Origin: Omphalotus guepiniiformis
Taxonomy: Eukaryota > Basidiomycota > Agaricomycetes > Agaricales > Omphalotaceae
Assembly (NCBI GenBank): GCA_028554645.1
Contig: JAQOOI010000078.1
Span: forward strand, 620,001-684,000
Length of the DNA stretch: 64,000 bases
Direction: 5' to 3'
The translations under genes were made by a program, and so were the position numbers. Below the pieces are notes generated by a model. That model did not search any database and was not told the origin of the DNA. It was given only the letters and a program-made list of their open reading frames with translations. Shown piece after piece: positions 1 to 11,046 of the stretch (the first letter of the stretch is position 1; every line of letters starts with the position of its first letter).

Positions 1-391
1 ATACGGTGCACCAAAGATCCAGCGGCCGGGTAAGAAGCTAACGATGAAAACCCCTTCCCGGACCAGCTCTTTTCGATGCAGACGCGCCTTTGACCTACAC
101 GACTCAGTCAACCAAGTCGAATCGCCTGAAGAACGTGCTCCCACAAAAGGATTTCCAGTTTTCAACGCCAGCGAGAGACTTCTGCGAGTACAACGACGGC
201 AGGCGCTCTAAGGCGACTTTTGTTGAAGGTATGAAGCCATGTACGACAGATACTGCATGATAAATCGACGACTGATTCTCCTGGATGTATTCGCTCCATT
301 TCTTGCAGACCAAGGCCAGGTTTTGAATAGATTGCATAGGAAGATGTGAGAGAATAATCAGAGTCAATTCTACGGGTAGTAGGTCCAGCAT
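1..391 (-). CDS. F-box protein, N-terminal part (cut by window edge)
   Basis: Start codon at 391 on the minus strand; the gene runs off the left edge. The first residues (LLPVELTLIILSHL, then LALVCKKWSEYI) are a typical F-box, so the protein is probably a substrate adaptor for an SCF ubiquitin ligase. A frame stop near 104 is avoided by a 50-bp intron at 95-144 (GTGGGA...GTGTAG on the minus strand, with a TTGACTGA branch site). Splicing 145-391 to <1-94 keeps the frame and reads ENWKSFCQRR then KSWSGKG. From family knowledge, agaric F-box proteins with this N-terminus often carry a C-terminal beta-propeller; that part is outside the window. The splice is inferred; the F-box assignment is firm. 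Confidence 0.72.
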
Positions 392-665
392 CGTGTAGAA
401 AGCCTGTAGGAAGTCAAAACTAATGGAAAGTTTCGGGAGGAGGGCGCCAGGATGTATTACACAAGCAGGTCCATGGACTGACAGCCTCGTGCCCGGTCTA
501 TGTCCGTCCCGTCAACCACACAGCTGAGATGATTGATTTCAGGTGCATGAAGGTCTCTATATTCCTTTCTTCTGGCGAGGATGTATGGGCGCTCAGGACG
601 TTCCTTTGTTTCTTCACGACCATCTGCTCAAATCGGCGCACTGACGGACTCACAAAACCTGGATC

Positions 666-2605
666 ATGCCGCCTGTCATTGTCTTGCAGCAGTTAGTATC
701 GGGCTTGGTTCAGCAAATGGCTGCGAATAAGGAGGGATTCCGGTTAGTGCCATTTCGCCCCTTGTTTACTATTTTCAAACCTTGAACCGTCTCCGCAGGC
801 TGGATGAACTTTCTATGCAACAGGAAAGTACTGGTGTCGATGGATCAATGACTGTTCTTTTGACTGCTTTTCTTTAGCTTGACGATGTGGAGAGGAAGTT
901 ACAATTGGCGGCGTCTATTATTCGAGGACATCGGAACTCACGACAAGCCATCAATCGACTTCCCCCAGAGTTATTGTCGACGATCTTTCTGGAGACACGC
1001 GCGACAATGCCAGATTTTTTGCCCGTTGCCAAAAGAGGCATATACGAAGGGGAAGACCGCCACTGGTTTTCCTTGCTGCATGTTTGCCGGCACTGGAGAG
1101 GAATCGTTGCGACATGTCCTTTACTCTGGACAGTAATCGACGGAGGTGTCGATCCTCAGCTCTTCCTCCGAAAATCAAATCCTGCTCCGGTCGACGTGTA
1201 TCTGGGTTATCGAGGCCCTAAATCCATTGTGTTTGGTATGCCAGTGATCAAGGCTCTTAAACCTCATATGTCGCGGATTAGGCGGCTCGGCGTCAACCTT
1301 TCTGCTTGGCGAGGGGATAAGCCTTTGTTGTCGGTTCTGAATCGGCCAGCCCCGAATCTGATTAGTCTCGCGCTATGTGCTGAGTCGGGCGATATTAGTT
1401 GGCCCACAAATATTCCTCCTATCTTCAATGGTGTCATGCACTCTTTACGACAGCTTGCACTCGATCATTTCACGTCGTGGCCGCCGAATTATTTCACTGG
1501 CCTCACTCACCTTTGCCTCTCTTATCAGTCGGAGATTGGGAGGCCCACTACGGTTGATTTTCTTGACTTTCTGGAATCATCGCCTCTATTGGAAGAACTC
1601 ATCCTTGCTAACTCTGGTCCTACTCGCGAAGCTGACGACGATCTGCCACCACCCGCCTATGACCGCAGAGTAGCTTTGGACCGCCTCCGGGAAGTGAATT
1701 TCGGCGACTGGCCGTCCTTGGCTCTCGTATCACGACTACTGTCGCATCTCATCCTTCCAGCAACAGCCGATATTTTCATCTGGGGGAAAGACGTTCTTGC
1801 CGCTGAAGAGACGATTGCCACATTTCTTCCGAGTGATTTGTCGAATCTACCTAGCGTTCGCAATCTGAAGGAGCTGTGGATAGAACGGTTTCCTGATGAA
1901 TGGTGGCACGAACGCCAATTAATCATTATCGTTCGCGGGACTCTATATGTCTGGGGCCCATATACGCATAATGCACTTGAATCCATCATGTCTAGTTTTG
2001 ATCTAGGCCAAGTTAGTACAGTCAGGCTAAGAGATTGCTGTTACTTCCCAAACCGTCTCTCAGGAAACTTCTGGAGCAATCTATTTGACCATCTTCCATC
2101 ATTGCAGCATCTATCAATATGCTCCATTCTCTCCGACTCCATCTTTCTAAGAGCTGCTTTGTCTGCGTTTGATCCCACGCACCACGGGGTCAACTCTCCT
2201 AAAACAAGCTCCTTGTCCGACGAGAACGCAAACAATACAATCGTATGTCCAATGCTCGAAACCCTATCCATCGAGAGCTTTCTCATACCTACTCTATTCC
2301 TCGATACCATCACAGAACATCGCGCTCGCCATGGACATCCTTTATCCAAGCTGGAGATTTTCTGTCTCGATCCTCTTGGGAACGGCGGAGGGGCTGGGAA
2401 CGGGAATGATCTGCTCAATGGCGAGCCAAACGAGACGGATGGAGAATTGGGTGATTTTGCTCAAAGGGACCTTGGTCTACTTCGAAGGCATGTCAAGGAG
2501 ACTAGTATTGACTTTAGTTTCTCGAGCCCGACAGTGTTTAAGCCGCCGATGTGGCCGAATGCGGCGTACGATTGGGTGCATCTTCCACTGTCAATAGATC
2601 ATTAG
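666..2605 (+). CDS. F-box protein with LRR-like C-terminal region
   Basis: The long exon (878-2605) encodes an F-box (INRLPPELLSTIFLE, then LLHVCRHWRGIVATCPLLW) followed by about 450 residues of Leu-rich helical/strand sequence typical of agaric F-box proteins with degenerate leucine-rich repeats. The role is probably substrate recognition in an SCF ligase; the substrate is unknown. The long frame has no ATG before the F-box, so upstream exons are expected. My best model is 666-742, 799-835 and 878-2605, giving 613 codons in frame. The first intron (GTTAGT...CGCAG) is good. The second (836-877, donor GTCGAT, 42 bp) is weak, so the N-terminus is provisional. The tail contains a Gly/Asn-rich insert (GNGGGAGNGN). 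It is divergently arranged with the F-box gene at the left edge. Confidence 0.75.
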
Positions 2606-3053
2606 AGTGTGCGAGCCAGCATGTATGCAGCGCAATGGCTATCTGTGCCTATCGAATAAGCCTGTTAGTCCTCATCAGCCTTGTTACCAAGTTCCACTGA
2701 ACCGAAATTGACCTTTGCGATTCAAATTGGCACTATCTATCAGGCACATTGAAGAAATGTTATAGATCCTATCTGATCCTACTCACCACGAATAGTAGCG
2801 TGAGATGTAAATGGCAGCCGCAAGTTCATTCATTTCGAACCAGAACTGTTGCGAGCCTCGGCGCATTTACATAGTGAACGCGTACTCATGCCGCTTATTC
2901 ATAGCAGCTGACTTTCGACGCGGGTGTTTCAGCGGTGAAAATACCACCGTGAAAGATGGCTATCTCCTGGCGCTCACAAAATGCTATATGTACTCAGGCT
3001 GATTCTTGTCTCAAAAACATCAAACGTTCTACATCTTGGTTCAACATTCCGAA
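2606..3053. other. Intergenic, F-box gene to phosphate carrier
   Basis: About 450 bp holding the 3' end of the F-box gene and the promoter of the carrier. Only short random frames are seen, with no RNA gene or repeat. Confidence 0.6.
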
Positions 3054-4331
3054 ATGACATTAAGTAAAGGAAAGAGCTGGGACGCAAGGTAAGTATCGTC
3101 ACCTTTTTCTACTCGCAGAATAGTAACGAACTGACTACACAGGTATCTCACAGACGTCCCTCACGATGCATCGTACTACAGCAAATGCATGCTAAGCGGC
3201 GCTCTTGCATGTGGGACTACTCATGCAGGTATCACACCTCTTGATGTAGCGAAAGTTAGCATGCAGGTTCGTGTTTTCCAATGGATCGAATCTTGGCGAA
3301 CGAACTTACGTTTCTGTTCAGGTGAATTCGCAGAAGTATACCAACTCTAGAATGGCAGTACGATTGTTGTTGAAGGAAGAGGGTTCGACGGGGATATGGA
3401 AAGGCTTTGGACCAGCATTCGTGGGCTATTGGATGCAAGGAATGTTTAAGTGAGTTACGAAACGATGACATTCTACGCGGGACACTTAACCTAGCCCATT
3501 CGTTCCGATAGATACGGGCTGTACGAGGTTTTCAAAGACCTGTACATGAACATGGCCGGTCAAGAGCTTGGTGAAAAGTATAAACCTCTGATCTGGTTGG
3601 CTGGATCCGCATCAGCAGAGGTTGTAGCCGATGTAGCGCTCTGTCCTTTAGAGATGACGAAGGTCAAGGTTCAGTCGAGTCCAAGCGGAACGTTCCCAAC
3701 CAAGTTTGGACCGGCTTTGAGAGAGATGAGCCGCTTGAGAGCGGAGACGCGGTATCCTTTCGGCTCACTTGTCCCTATATGGTCTCGTCAGGTCTGTAAA
3801 TCGAATGTTCAGCAGGTTAAGATGGTTGCTTACGAAAATGCCCCTCCAGATCCCGTATACTATGGCCAAGTTCTTCTGCTTCGAGGGCACCGTACAATTG
3901 TTCTATACCCACGTCTTCACGAGTCCCAAAGACAGTTATAGCCCTGTTACTCAACTCGGTATCACTTTTGCGTCAGGTTACATTGCGGGAATTGTATCGG
4001 CGGTCGTTTCTCATCCCGCGGATTCTCTCGTTTCACAGCTAAGCAAGTCTGAAAACAAAGGGAAGTCGTTTAGTCAGATCATCAACGAGGTCGGTTGGGG
4101 CACCCTAGCGACTAAGGGTTTGGGTGCAAGGGTATTCATGATTGGTTCGTAACTTTCGGTGCTTCATTTCCCTTTGTGATCTGATATATCTGACACACAG
4201 GCACTCTCACTGGTGAGCAAGACGGTATTATAATAAAATAATGCGGTGCTAATTTTTCTGTAGGACTCCAATGGTGGATCTATGATTCGGCCAAAACCGC
4301 TATGGGACTTGGAACAACGGGCGGAAAGTAA
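3054..4331 (+). CDS. Mitochondrial phosphate carrier (MIR1/PIC2/SLC25A3 family)
   Basis: Seven exons: 3054-3088, 3143-3266, 3322-3449, 3512-3791, 3850-4144, 4201-4212 and 4264-4331. They join to 314 codons (313 residues), the usual length of this family. The three carrier repeats show their signatures: PLDVAKVSMQ in repeat 1, PLEMTKVKVQ in repeat 2 and PADSLVSQLSK in repeat 3. The phosphate-carrier stretches ASAEVVADVALCPLE, IPYTMAKFFCFE and FASGYIAGIVSAVVSHPADS are diagnostic. It should be a six-helix inner-membrane protein importing phosphate (or copper plus phosphate for PIC2-like members) into the matrix for ATP synthesis. Exon 6 is only 12 nt long. All introns are GT..AG. Which of the yeast paralogues it matches cannot be settled by eye. 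Confidence 0.93.
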
Positions 4332-5692
4332 TCCAAGAGCACATTGCATTGCATAGCTTTTCCATACCTATTTATTCACAAACGCGTTAAACCCCCACTC
4401 AGTGTATCTGTCACGTATTCTAGATGATGCTTACGATAAGTATTCTATAGACCCCCTGATATTCTCAGCTCATGCCCTGAAGCTTGCTCCGAGTTTGCAA
4501 GCAGCTTCGTTCCCGTTCAAATGACACTGGCCATGTTCATCGTGATGTTCACTATGTTTACAACATGATACTCGCCTCCGTCCTTAGAGGCTTACGTGTG
4601 TTGCCAATTCAATATACTCGAAGAAGTATTTTGCTCACTTGACCGCTTCATTCTCGTGCCGAAAGTAGGACTGGTATATCAAAGTAAGCATTTTCATCCT
4701 GGTCACTTGGGATGTGAATTCCTCATGTCCCGTCGAAACGAGTAAGTACGAACCGCAGAAGTGTGAGGCAGCCAATTGCTGAGTGCGCTGTAGAAACATG
4801 ACACACATATTGCACATATTGTAATCTCGCTTTGACCCATTGTCACATCGCGGCTCATGCTTCACACTCCCTTTGTGTTAAAGTAAGTGAACGAGCCACT
4901 ATCTTGATACATACAGGCACATCCAGGATACAATTTGACATATGTAGTGAACAAAAATGATATCATAAGTCGGAAAAATATGGATGTCAATGACAATAAA
5001 TTCTGGGTCTGAGGTACCCCAATTACATTGATCTGAGAGGACCATGAACTATAAATGTTGCCCAATAAAAAGGTGGCCAAGGCCATGAATGGTGAATTTG
5101 GTGCATTCTCAGAGCCCAATTACTTGAACTTCTTTCCTTCTTTGCAGAATTCTTGCACAACTTGAGTCACCAGTTTCCCTACGAAGATAGTGCCCCCTTT
5201 GCTGAATTGAGAAAGTCAATGAGTTTCCATTTCCTGGAGCCTCAGAACCACTTGCCCATTGTAGAGCACAGAGCTTTAGAGCCCAAGAAAGTATCTTTGG
5301 TAAGGGTGACCACCACAGATCATCAATATACTGATTTGTGTTGTCTATCTGATTTTAGAAGCCTGTGGAGAGTTAGAAACATGGCTTGCCAAGTGCTCAT
5401 TATCTCAACATCAGTAAAACATGGACTTTTTATGGCCTCTATAGGGCCACACAATACTTCATAGAACAGCAGGTCCCTATGGAGATACCGCACGGTGGAG
5501 AGACCAAGATTCTGATGATAAATGAAGCCTGCTTCCATGCCTGCTGCTAGCCAATTCATATTACTTGACACCTTCAACTCGTTGAAATCTCCTGCTCCTT
5601 TTTTTGTCAACTGAGCCAGAATACTATATATACCACCAATATTGCTCTGCAGACTCCTCAGAAGCCCACTTCACCTTCTACTTTCTCTCACA
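4332..5692. other. Intergenic; left part of a CpG-poor AT-rich block
   Basis: No supportable gene. From about 4870 the composition changes sharply: AT-rich, with CG dinucleotides becoming scarce. The open frames seen on both strands (for example 5153-5464 plus, 5323-5610 minus) have no recognisable domain and look random. The last ~60 bp before 5693 contain a TATA-like stretch (ctatatatac near 5623) about 70 bp upstream of the tyrosinase start and probably serve as its promoter. Confidence 0.5.
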
Positions 5693-7000
5693 ATGATGAA
5701 GTTCTTTGTGCTTCTCCTTCAAACTGTTCTTGTTGCCTCCAGCACCATTCCAATGCTCCGTTCAGAGGCTTCTGAATGTTCAAACCCATCTGAACGACCT
5801 GAATGGTAACAAAGTTTTATGTCTTCTTCAGCTTATTCACACTTTGACCTATATGATGCAGGAGGACACTAACCAATGATCAAAGAACAAGCTATTTGAA
5901 TGCTGTGAAATGCCTACAGACCCTTCCAGCCAATGGTACCATTGCAGCTGCCAAGACTCGTTTTGACGACTTTCAAGGTGTTCATGTCTCTATGAGTGAC
6001 ACCATCCATTTTGTAGTAAGTGCAAATGCATTAAAGATATAACTAAACCATGTTTAACTATACTTAGGGACAATTTTTGCCTTACCATCGTTACTTCCTC
6101 TGGCTATATGAACAAGCTATGCATGAAGAATGTGGATATACTGGTGTCACTCCGTAATTCAGTTGAATCCTTACTGGCTTGTGTTCAAACTGACTTCTTC
6201 TTAGTTATTGGGATTGGACCATTGATGTTGATGCTGGAGAGTAAGTGGCTTGCTTATCAAAGGGTAGATTTTGTGATGGACTGACCTGTGAAATGATTCA
6301 GATTTGTGACTTCTCCTATATGGGATCCTGACTATGGTTTTGGTGGAGATGGCACCTACATTCCTGGCTACAATGGGCCTTTCAACAATCTATCTGAGGT
6401 TATTCCAGGATACAATGTTGATGTGGGACAAGGTGGTGGATGCATCACTGATGGTCCTTTTGCCTCTTATAACCTTTCTCTTGGCCCTGGCACACTTGTT
6501 ACCAATCATTGCATCCAGCGTGGATTCAACCCATCCATGTATAATATACTGACAAGCACTGAAGTGAATCAAGTGCTCAACAACAACACTGATTTCCTCA
6601 ATTTTTGGCAAGACTTAGAGGGTGCATTAGATGGTCCTAATGCTGGCATTAGACTTCATGGTGGAGGACATCTTGGGATTGGTGGTGACATGACAAATTC
6701 ATACTCTAGCCCTGGAGGTAGGTGATATACCAGTTTAATCCTTGTAGCATCATGACTGAGATGAGCATAGATCCTATCTTTTACCTGCATCATGCTAACC
6801 TGGATCGCACCTGGTGGAGATGGCAGCAGGCTGATCTCAGTAACCGTCTTTATCAAATTTCCGGGCAGATATCCACAGACCCACCAGTTGTAAATGTGAC
6901 CTTGGACTACATTTTACAACCACAATTCTTGGGGCCTGCTGTTACCATTCAGGATGTTATGGACACCCAGAATGAGTTGCTTTGCTATGTATATGTCTGA
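5693..7000 (+). CDS. Secreted short tyrosinase (polyphenol oxidase)
   Basis: Six exons: 5693-5805, 5862-6015, 6068-6153, 6205-6240, 6302-6717 and 6771-7000. They join to 345 codons (344 residues) in one frame. The N-terminus is a signal peptide (MMKFFVLLLQTVLVASS). The copper-A site is seen as GVHVSMSDTIHF then QFLPYHRYFLWLYE (three His; Tyr replaces the usual Trp/Phe before HR). Copper-B is LHGGGH followed by DPIFYLHHANLDRTWW. YWDWTIDVDAG lies between them. It should oxidise phenols to quinones with dioxygen, outside the cell. There is no C-terminal capping domain, unlike the long cytosolic mushroom tyrosinases. A 53-bp last intron (6718-6770) restores the SSPGDPIFY reading; the closer AG at 6747 would leave an intron too short. 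The gene sits in a CpG-poor block unlike its neighbours. Confidence 0.92.
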
Positions 7001-7534
7001 TGACAGATAGCAATGATAACATGAAGTTTTGCATCTTTTGTAGTACTTACAGTATTAGAATTTCAATTTTGTTTGTCCTTTCTTATATATATACAAGTGC
7101 TGATATAGACTGGTCTGCAATGAAAATATGAGTAAGTGCATTGATTGCTCAGATATCTTTATTTGTGGCAATCATATATTTGAACCTGAGATAAGTAATC
7201 TACTTCATGCAAAATGCAAAAATATGCTGTGTCTACTAAGTTAAGGTGTGAGCACTAAATACTTTATACAGGCCCATCAATGATGGTAAAGTGAAGAACT
7301 CTAGTGCAATGAAAGTGAGCATACACACCCACAACTTAACAAATTTGGGCTGTGAGAACCTCTCATGCAAAAGGCAAAAGCAGGAGCTGGCAATGATTAA
7401 CAGTAAGTTCAAGCTAGATTAATTTTTCAAACCATGTTTCTGTTTAGTATGCTACAATTGCGTTGTAACTTGTTGCGATCCAAATCATTGTGATAGGTTT
7501 ATAAGAGGTTGAATCATCCATGTGTGACGCTCAA
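7001..7534. other. Intergenic; right part of CpG-poor block
   Basis: AT-rich non-coding sequence downstream of the tyrosinase. The CpG-poor composition ends near 7490, just before the duplicated F-box promoter. No gene or RNA recognised. Confidence 0.5.
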
Positions 7535-7654
7535 GATGCGAGGTGTCACAGCACGTGACGACTAGTGACGTACCAGTCATGGTGGCACGGAGAGCCGTGA
7601 CTTGCCCTGTTCTTCTCGTTCTACATTAGTACTTGCTGCGAATTTTCAAGGTTT

Positions 7655-9339
7655 ATGGACTTTTGTAAGTTCGAATTATCCATACCATATCTATACTGAC
7701 TCCGTAATCCTTTATGTCAGTAATTGACGATAATTCATTGTGCGCTTGTCCACAATGTGGTTTTAGTTTCGTGGATAGAAGGACCGATATTTCAGATCCG
7801 GCATCGAAGGAAGACGTTGGACTACTGCTACACTCGAATGATCCACCTCCCGAAGCTGTGGAACATGATCTCCGCCAGCAATACGTGGAGGCTCAAAAAT
7901 ATTCTAATGATCTCGACACACAAATTGTGCGATTGCAAAGGAACATTCAGGTTTTATCTCAAGAACGTAATAAAGTCCAGGGATTTCTGGGAAAGTACAA
8001 GACAGTTCTTCACCCCATTCGTCGCCTTCCAGGGGATGTGCTCAATTTGATTTTCACTTTGAGTTACAAACCGCCTGATATCACTAAATTCGATGAAGAT
8101 TGGGATATGATTGCCTACTATGCTACGCCAGCGTGGACTTTAGCGCAGGTGTGCCAATCCTGGAGACAGTATGCCACATCACTTGGTTCCCTGTGGTCGT
8201 TTGTGTCTTTGGACTTGGAAGCCTATGACAACGCCCACGTTACCCGCAATTGGAGAAATATGTTAGCACTTCAAGTAGAACGCATTGGAAACTATCCTAT
8301 CACCTTGCACGTTCAATCCGAACCCAGCTCATCCAGCCGAGATACCCTCATGATGCGAAACTGGCCACCCCTTGCTATCATGTTCTCTACATCACAGCGC
8401 TGGAAGAGTTTGCGACTGAACTTGTCTCATAGTGAGCTGCTGGTACTGAATGCGGTCAAGGGTTCCCTACAGTCACTACAGGAGCTTCAAATCGACCTAC
8501 CTAGGAAGTGTCCGGACCTCTCTCTTATTGATGCTTTCGAGTTCGCGCCTGCGCTGGAGAAACTGGTGTTGGGGGGTAAGGCAGAGCTCGCTCTCCAAAT
8601 TGCCCTACCTTGGTCGCAGTTGCGCGAGTTCCGGTGGAGTGCGCGCATCGGGAGGCGGCCTAGTATTGACAACAAATTGCACTTGGACCTTCTCTCTCAG
8701 ATGCCAAACCTTCGATATTGCAGTTTACAGAATGTAATATGGAGCTCAGATGTTGCTCGAGCTCCCTTGAAGATGCTGTCCCTTCAGACGCTCAAACTCA
8801 GAGAGAGAACTGCATCGAATCCGTCTAGTCTTGAACAGATTTTGGACGCCTTATATGCACCCTGTCTGGAGGAATTACACCTTCTGGGTTCTTTACAACA
8901 GACGGGCGTAGAGGCACTTCAGGATTTTATTCAACGCTCAGGCTCTCCCCTGCGCATTCTAAATGTAAGGAATCTGAATGCAGACTCCCTCAAAATTATC
9001 GCCCTTCTGTCCTCTCTTCCTGTGTCTATACAAACTCTCGTCCTTGGCTCGAAAAGTGGATTGGACGATACCGTCTTCTACGCACTACGGACGCATGACC
9101 TCGGCAAGCATACTATCCTCCCCAAACTCAAAGCGCTTGATATCCGCGGGACGAAAAGGTTTAGTGACGATGCATTTCTGGATATGCTGGAGTCTCGAGT
9201 CATGCCGAGGGCTGACCATTCCGAGGTTACACCCTTGGAGATCTTGCGGATAGCTGAGGAAAATGTAGGATACCGGTCACTGCTGAACCATGCTCGGCTA
9301 CTTGATTTGCGGTCTGAAGGACTGCGTGTTGTAAAATGA
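7655..9339 (+). CDS. CxC-type F-box protein, copy 1
   Basis: Two exons: 7655-7664 (10 nt, coding M-D-F plus one base) and 7721-9339, giving 543 codons (542 residues). The small first exon is supported because the two paralogues at 37704-39389 and 46365-48082 have the same 10-nt exon, donor and acceptor. The order is a short Cys motif (CACPQCGFS), a coiled coil (about residues 50-95, IVRLQRNIQVLSQERNKV), an F-box (LHPIRRLPGDVLNLIFTLS, then LAQVCQSWRQYATSLGSLW) and a long Leu-rich C-terminal domain. The likely role is an SCF substrate adaptor. The Cys motif may be half of a zinc site, which is inference. The substrate is unknown. Confidence 0.9.
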
Positions 9340-9558
9340 GCTGATATTGGACTGTTAGACTTGTACACATGCCATTATAAGAATTTGTGTACGTTAGAAA
9401 ACTGTACAGTAGTATAGTCGCCTTGGCCATGCATATCATATTCATCAAGAGAGTCTGGGATTGAGACTTGAGCTTACCACCATCTTGTCCTCAACCAATA
9501 GCCACCATCACCTCACTTCCGCGCATAATTGTCTTGAATTCCAAAGCTAAGCACAGCT

Positions 9559-10538
9559 ATGGGGAAACTCAATATCGCGCACCACAAATCATATCATCCA
9601 TATAGAAGGGATAATATAGAGCGAGTCCGTAGGGATGAAGAAGAAGCTCAATTGAAGGAGGCGAAGGAAGAAGGCAGAATGAGGCTAGCCGTAAGTTCAT
9701 TTCTATTCCCTCAATGACTTTAGCATCACATTGTTTAGGACTCTGAAGCCCGTATAGATGTACTTCGAGAGCGAGCAGGCTCGAGCAAGCAGAGAAAACA
9801 AGATGAAGATCTTCAACAGCTGACGACACAGACGACACAGGCGACACCAACACTGTCCACGTCAGGCGGACATATAAATTTCTTTGAGGATTTAGAACAG
9901 GTATGTCGATGGATTCTCCGTCAGTGATGATTGTCTCAATATTCTCTTAGAACGCTATTACAGTGGCCGTACGAGCATCAAAGAAAGCGACACCCGCCGA
10001 GACAGAAAAAGGCATTGCGCTGGCACCTTCTGCCAAGGACCTGAAGCCATGGTACTCTGAGCGATTTAAGGAAAAGCTTCCTGAAGAAGAAGATGACGAC
10101 CGAAGGTTCGTCCATGCAATCCATTCAGCCTGGCTCTAGGTTGAATAATGCGTTTACAGAAAGCGTGATATCGCCCGGAAATCTGTCCACGACCCTCTCA
10201 CATCCATTACACACCAACTCGGCTCGTCCTCATCTTCAAAGTCCACCTCTACTTCTCGTTCCCGCCCTTTATCGTTAAAGGCAGGGTCTTCACAACCTCC
10301 GGAAGTCAGTGCCCGACTCTCTCGTGAGACATCTGAGCGGGAACGTGCTTTGGCACTGATTCGGAGGAAGAAGCGTGAAATGATGGGGAGCGAGACTCCT
10401 GGTACTGTGCGCGGTGGAGATGAAGAGTCTGAATATGGAGACATGTATAATAGGCGAGCAGTTGAGGAGGCGCATCGCACGCGAGATCGAAGATGGGAAG
10501 ATACCAGACATAGGAGATGGAGTGACGGTCGGAGATAA
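9559..10538 (+). CDS. LENG1/CWC25-like protein with Cir_N domain (splicing-related)
   Basis: Four exons: 9559-9690, 9739-9900, 9951-10105 and 10160-10538, joining to 276 codons (275 residues). The N-terminus (MGKLNIAHHKSYHPYRRDN, then ERVRRDEEEAQLKEAKEEGR) is the basic, charged Cir_N/CWC25-type motif. HINFFEDLEQ and KPWYSERFK follow, as in human LENG1, and the tail is Arg/Glu-rich (EERAL-type helices, MYNRRAVEEAHRTRDRRWED). Family knowledge suggests association with the spliceosome; no catalytic activity is expected. It lies 220 bp downstream of F-box copy 1 on the same strand and was duplicated together with it. The second copy (36531-37484) is broken, so this is the functional one. Confidence 0.85.
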
Positions 10539-10660
10539 AAGATAGTCCTAGTGCGTTCCTCGTTTGCCCCAAGCATGCTTTTTACTCATAGATCTGCTAT
10601 AGAGGAACTGTTAGTCAGCATTGACTGTTGACTCACTGTCTGATGACAAGGCCGAGTACG

Positions 10661-11046
10661 TGAATCCCTCTAGTGAATGCTCGTAAAAAAGCTTTGTTGC
10701 TCATGTATTTCATGTACTAGGTTACCAAATCTTCCCAAATGTATGATTGCGCTCGTGTAACAATATGATATCGGATCCATGGAAAGTTCTTCAATGCTTT
10801 TCGGTTGAGAGAAACCGGTCTATATGAACACTTCTCCTGCCGCCTGCTACGCGTGCTGTCTTCTCTCAGTTAATGAACGCAAATTTTTAGTAGCTGGGCC
10901 ACCCAAGGGCCACTAGAGTTTCACAACAGCGTCACGGATGTACCCTTAATTGGAACGTGGCACGGAAAGCCTGAGAATCCACCCCATGCTTCGAATGACT
11001 AGCCTGCTGGTAGTACGCACATCTCATCGCTTGTTCTTTCATTATC
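10661..11046. other. Intergenic
   Basis: About 390 bp between the duplication edge and the kinase start. A polyA-like AATAAA is not obvious and no gene is seen; it presumably contains the kinase promoter. Confidence 0.5.

Larger units (their letters stand above)
7535..10660 (+). repeat. Segmental duplication, copy 1 (F-box + LENG1-like pair)
   Basis: This stretch matches the reverse complement of 36409-39515. The left edge carries GATGCGAGGTGTCACAGCAC (GATGCGAGATGTCACAGCAC in copy 2); the right edge carries AAGGCCGAGTAC (also in copy 2). Both genes, their introns and the promoter are included. A third copy of the F-box half, with its promoter, lies at 46365-48180. In copy 1 both genes are intact, so it is likely closest to the ancestral arrangement. 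Confidence 0.88.

Noticed and set aside
6722..6770. Tyrosinase intron ending at the first AG (6747)
   Set aside because: It would give an intron of only 26-30 bp; ending at 6770 gives 53 bp and restores the conserved SSPGDPIFY reading.
10154..10576. 140-residue minus-strand open frame over the LENG1-like last exon
   Set aside because: It is antisense to a well supported exon and has no domain; its openness follows from the Arg/Glu codons on the other strand.
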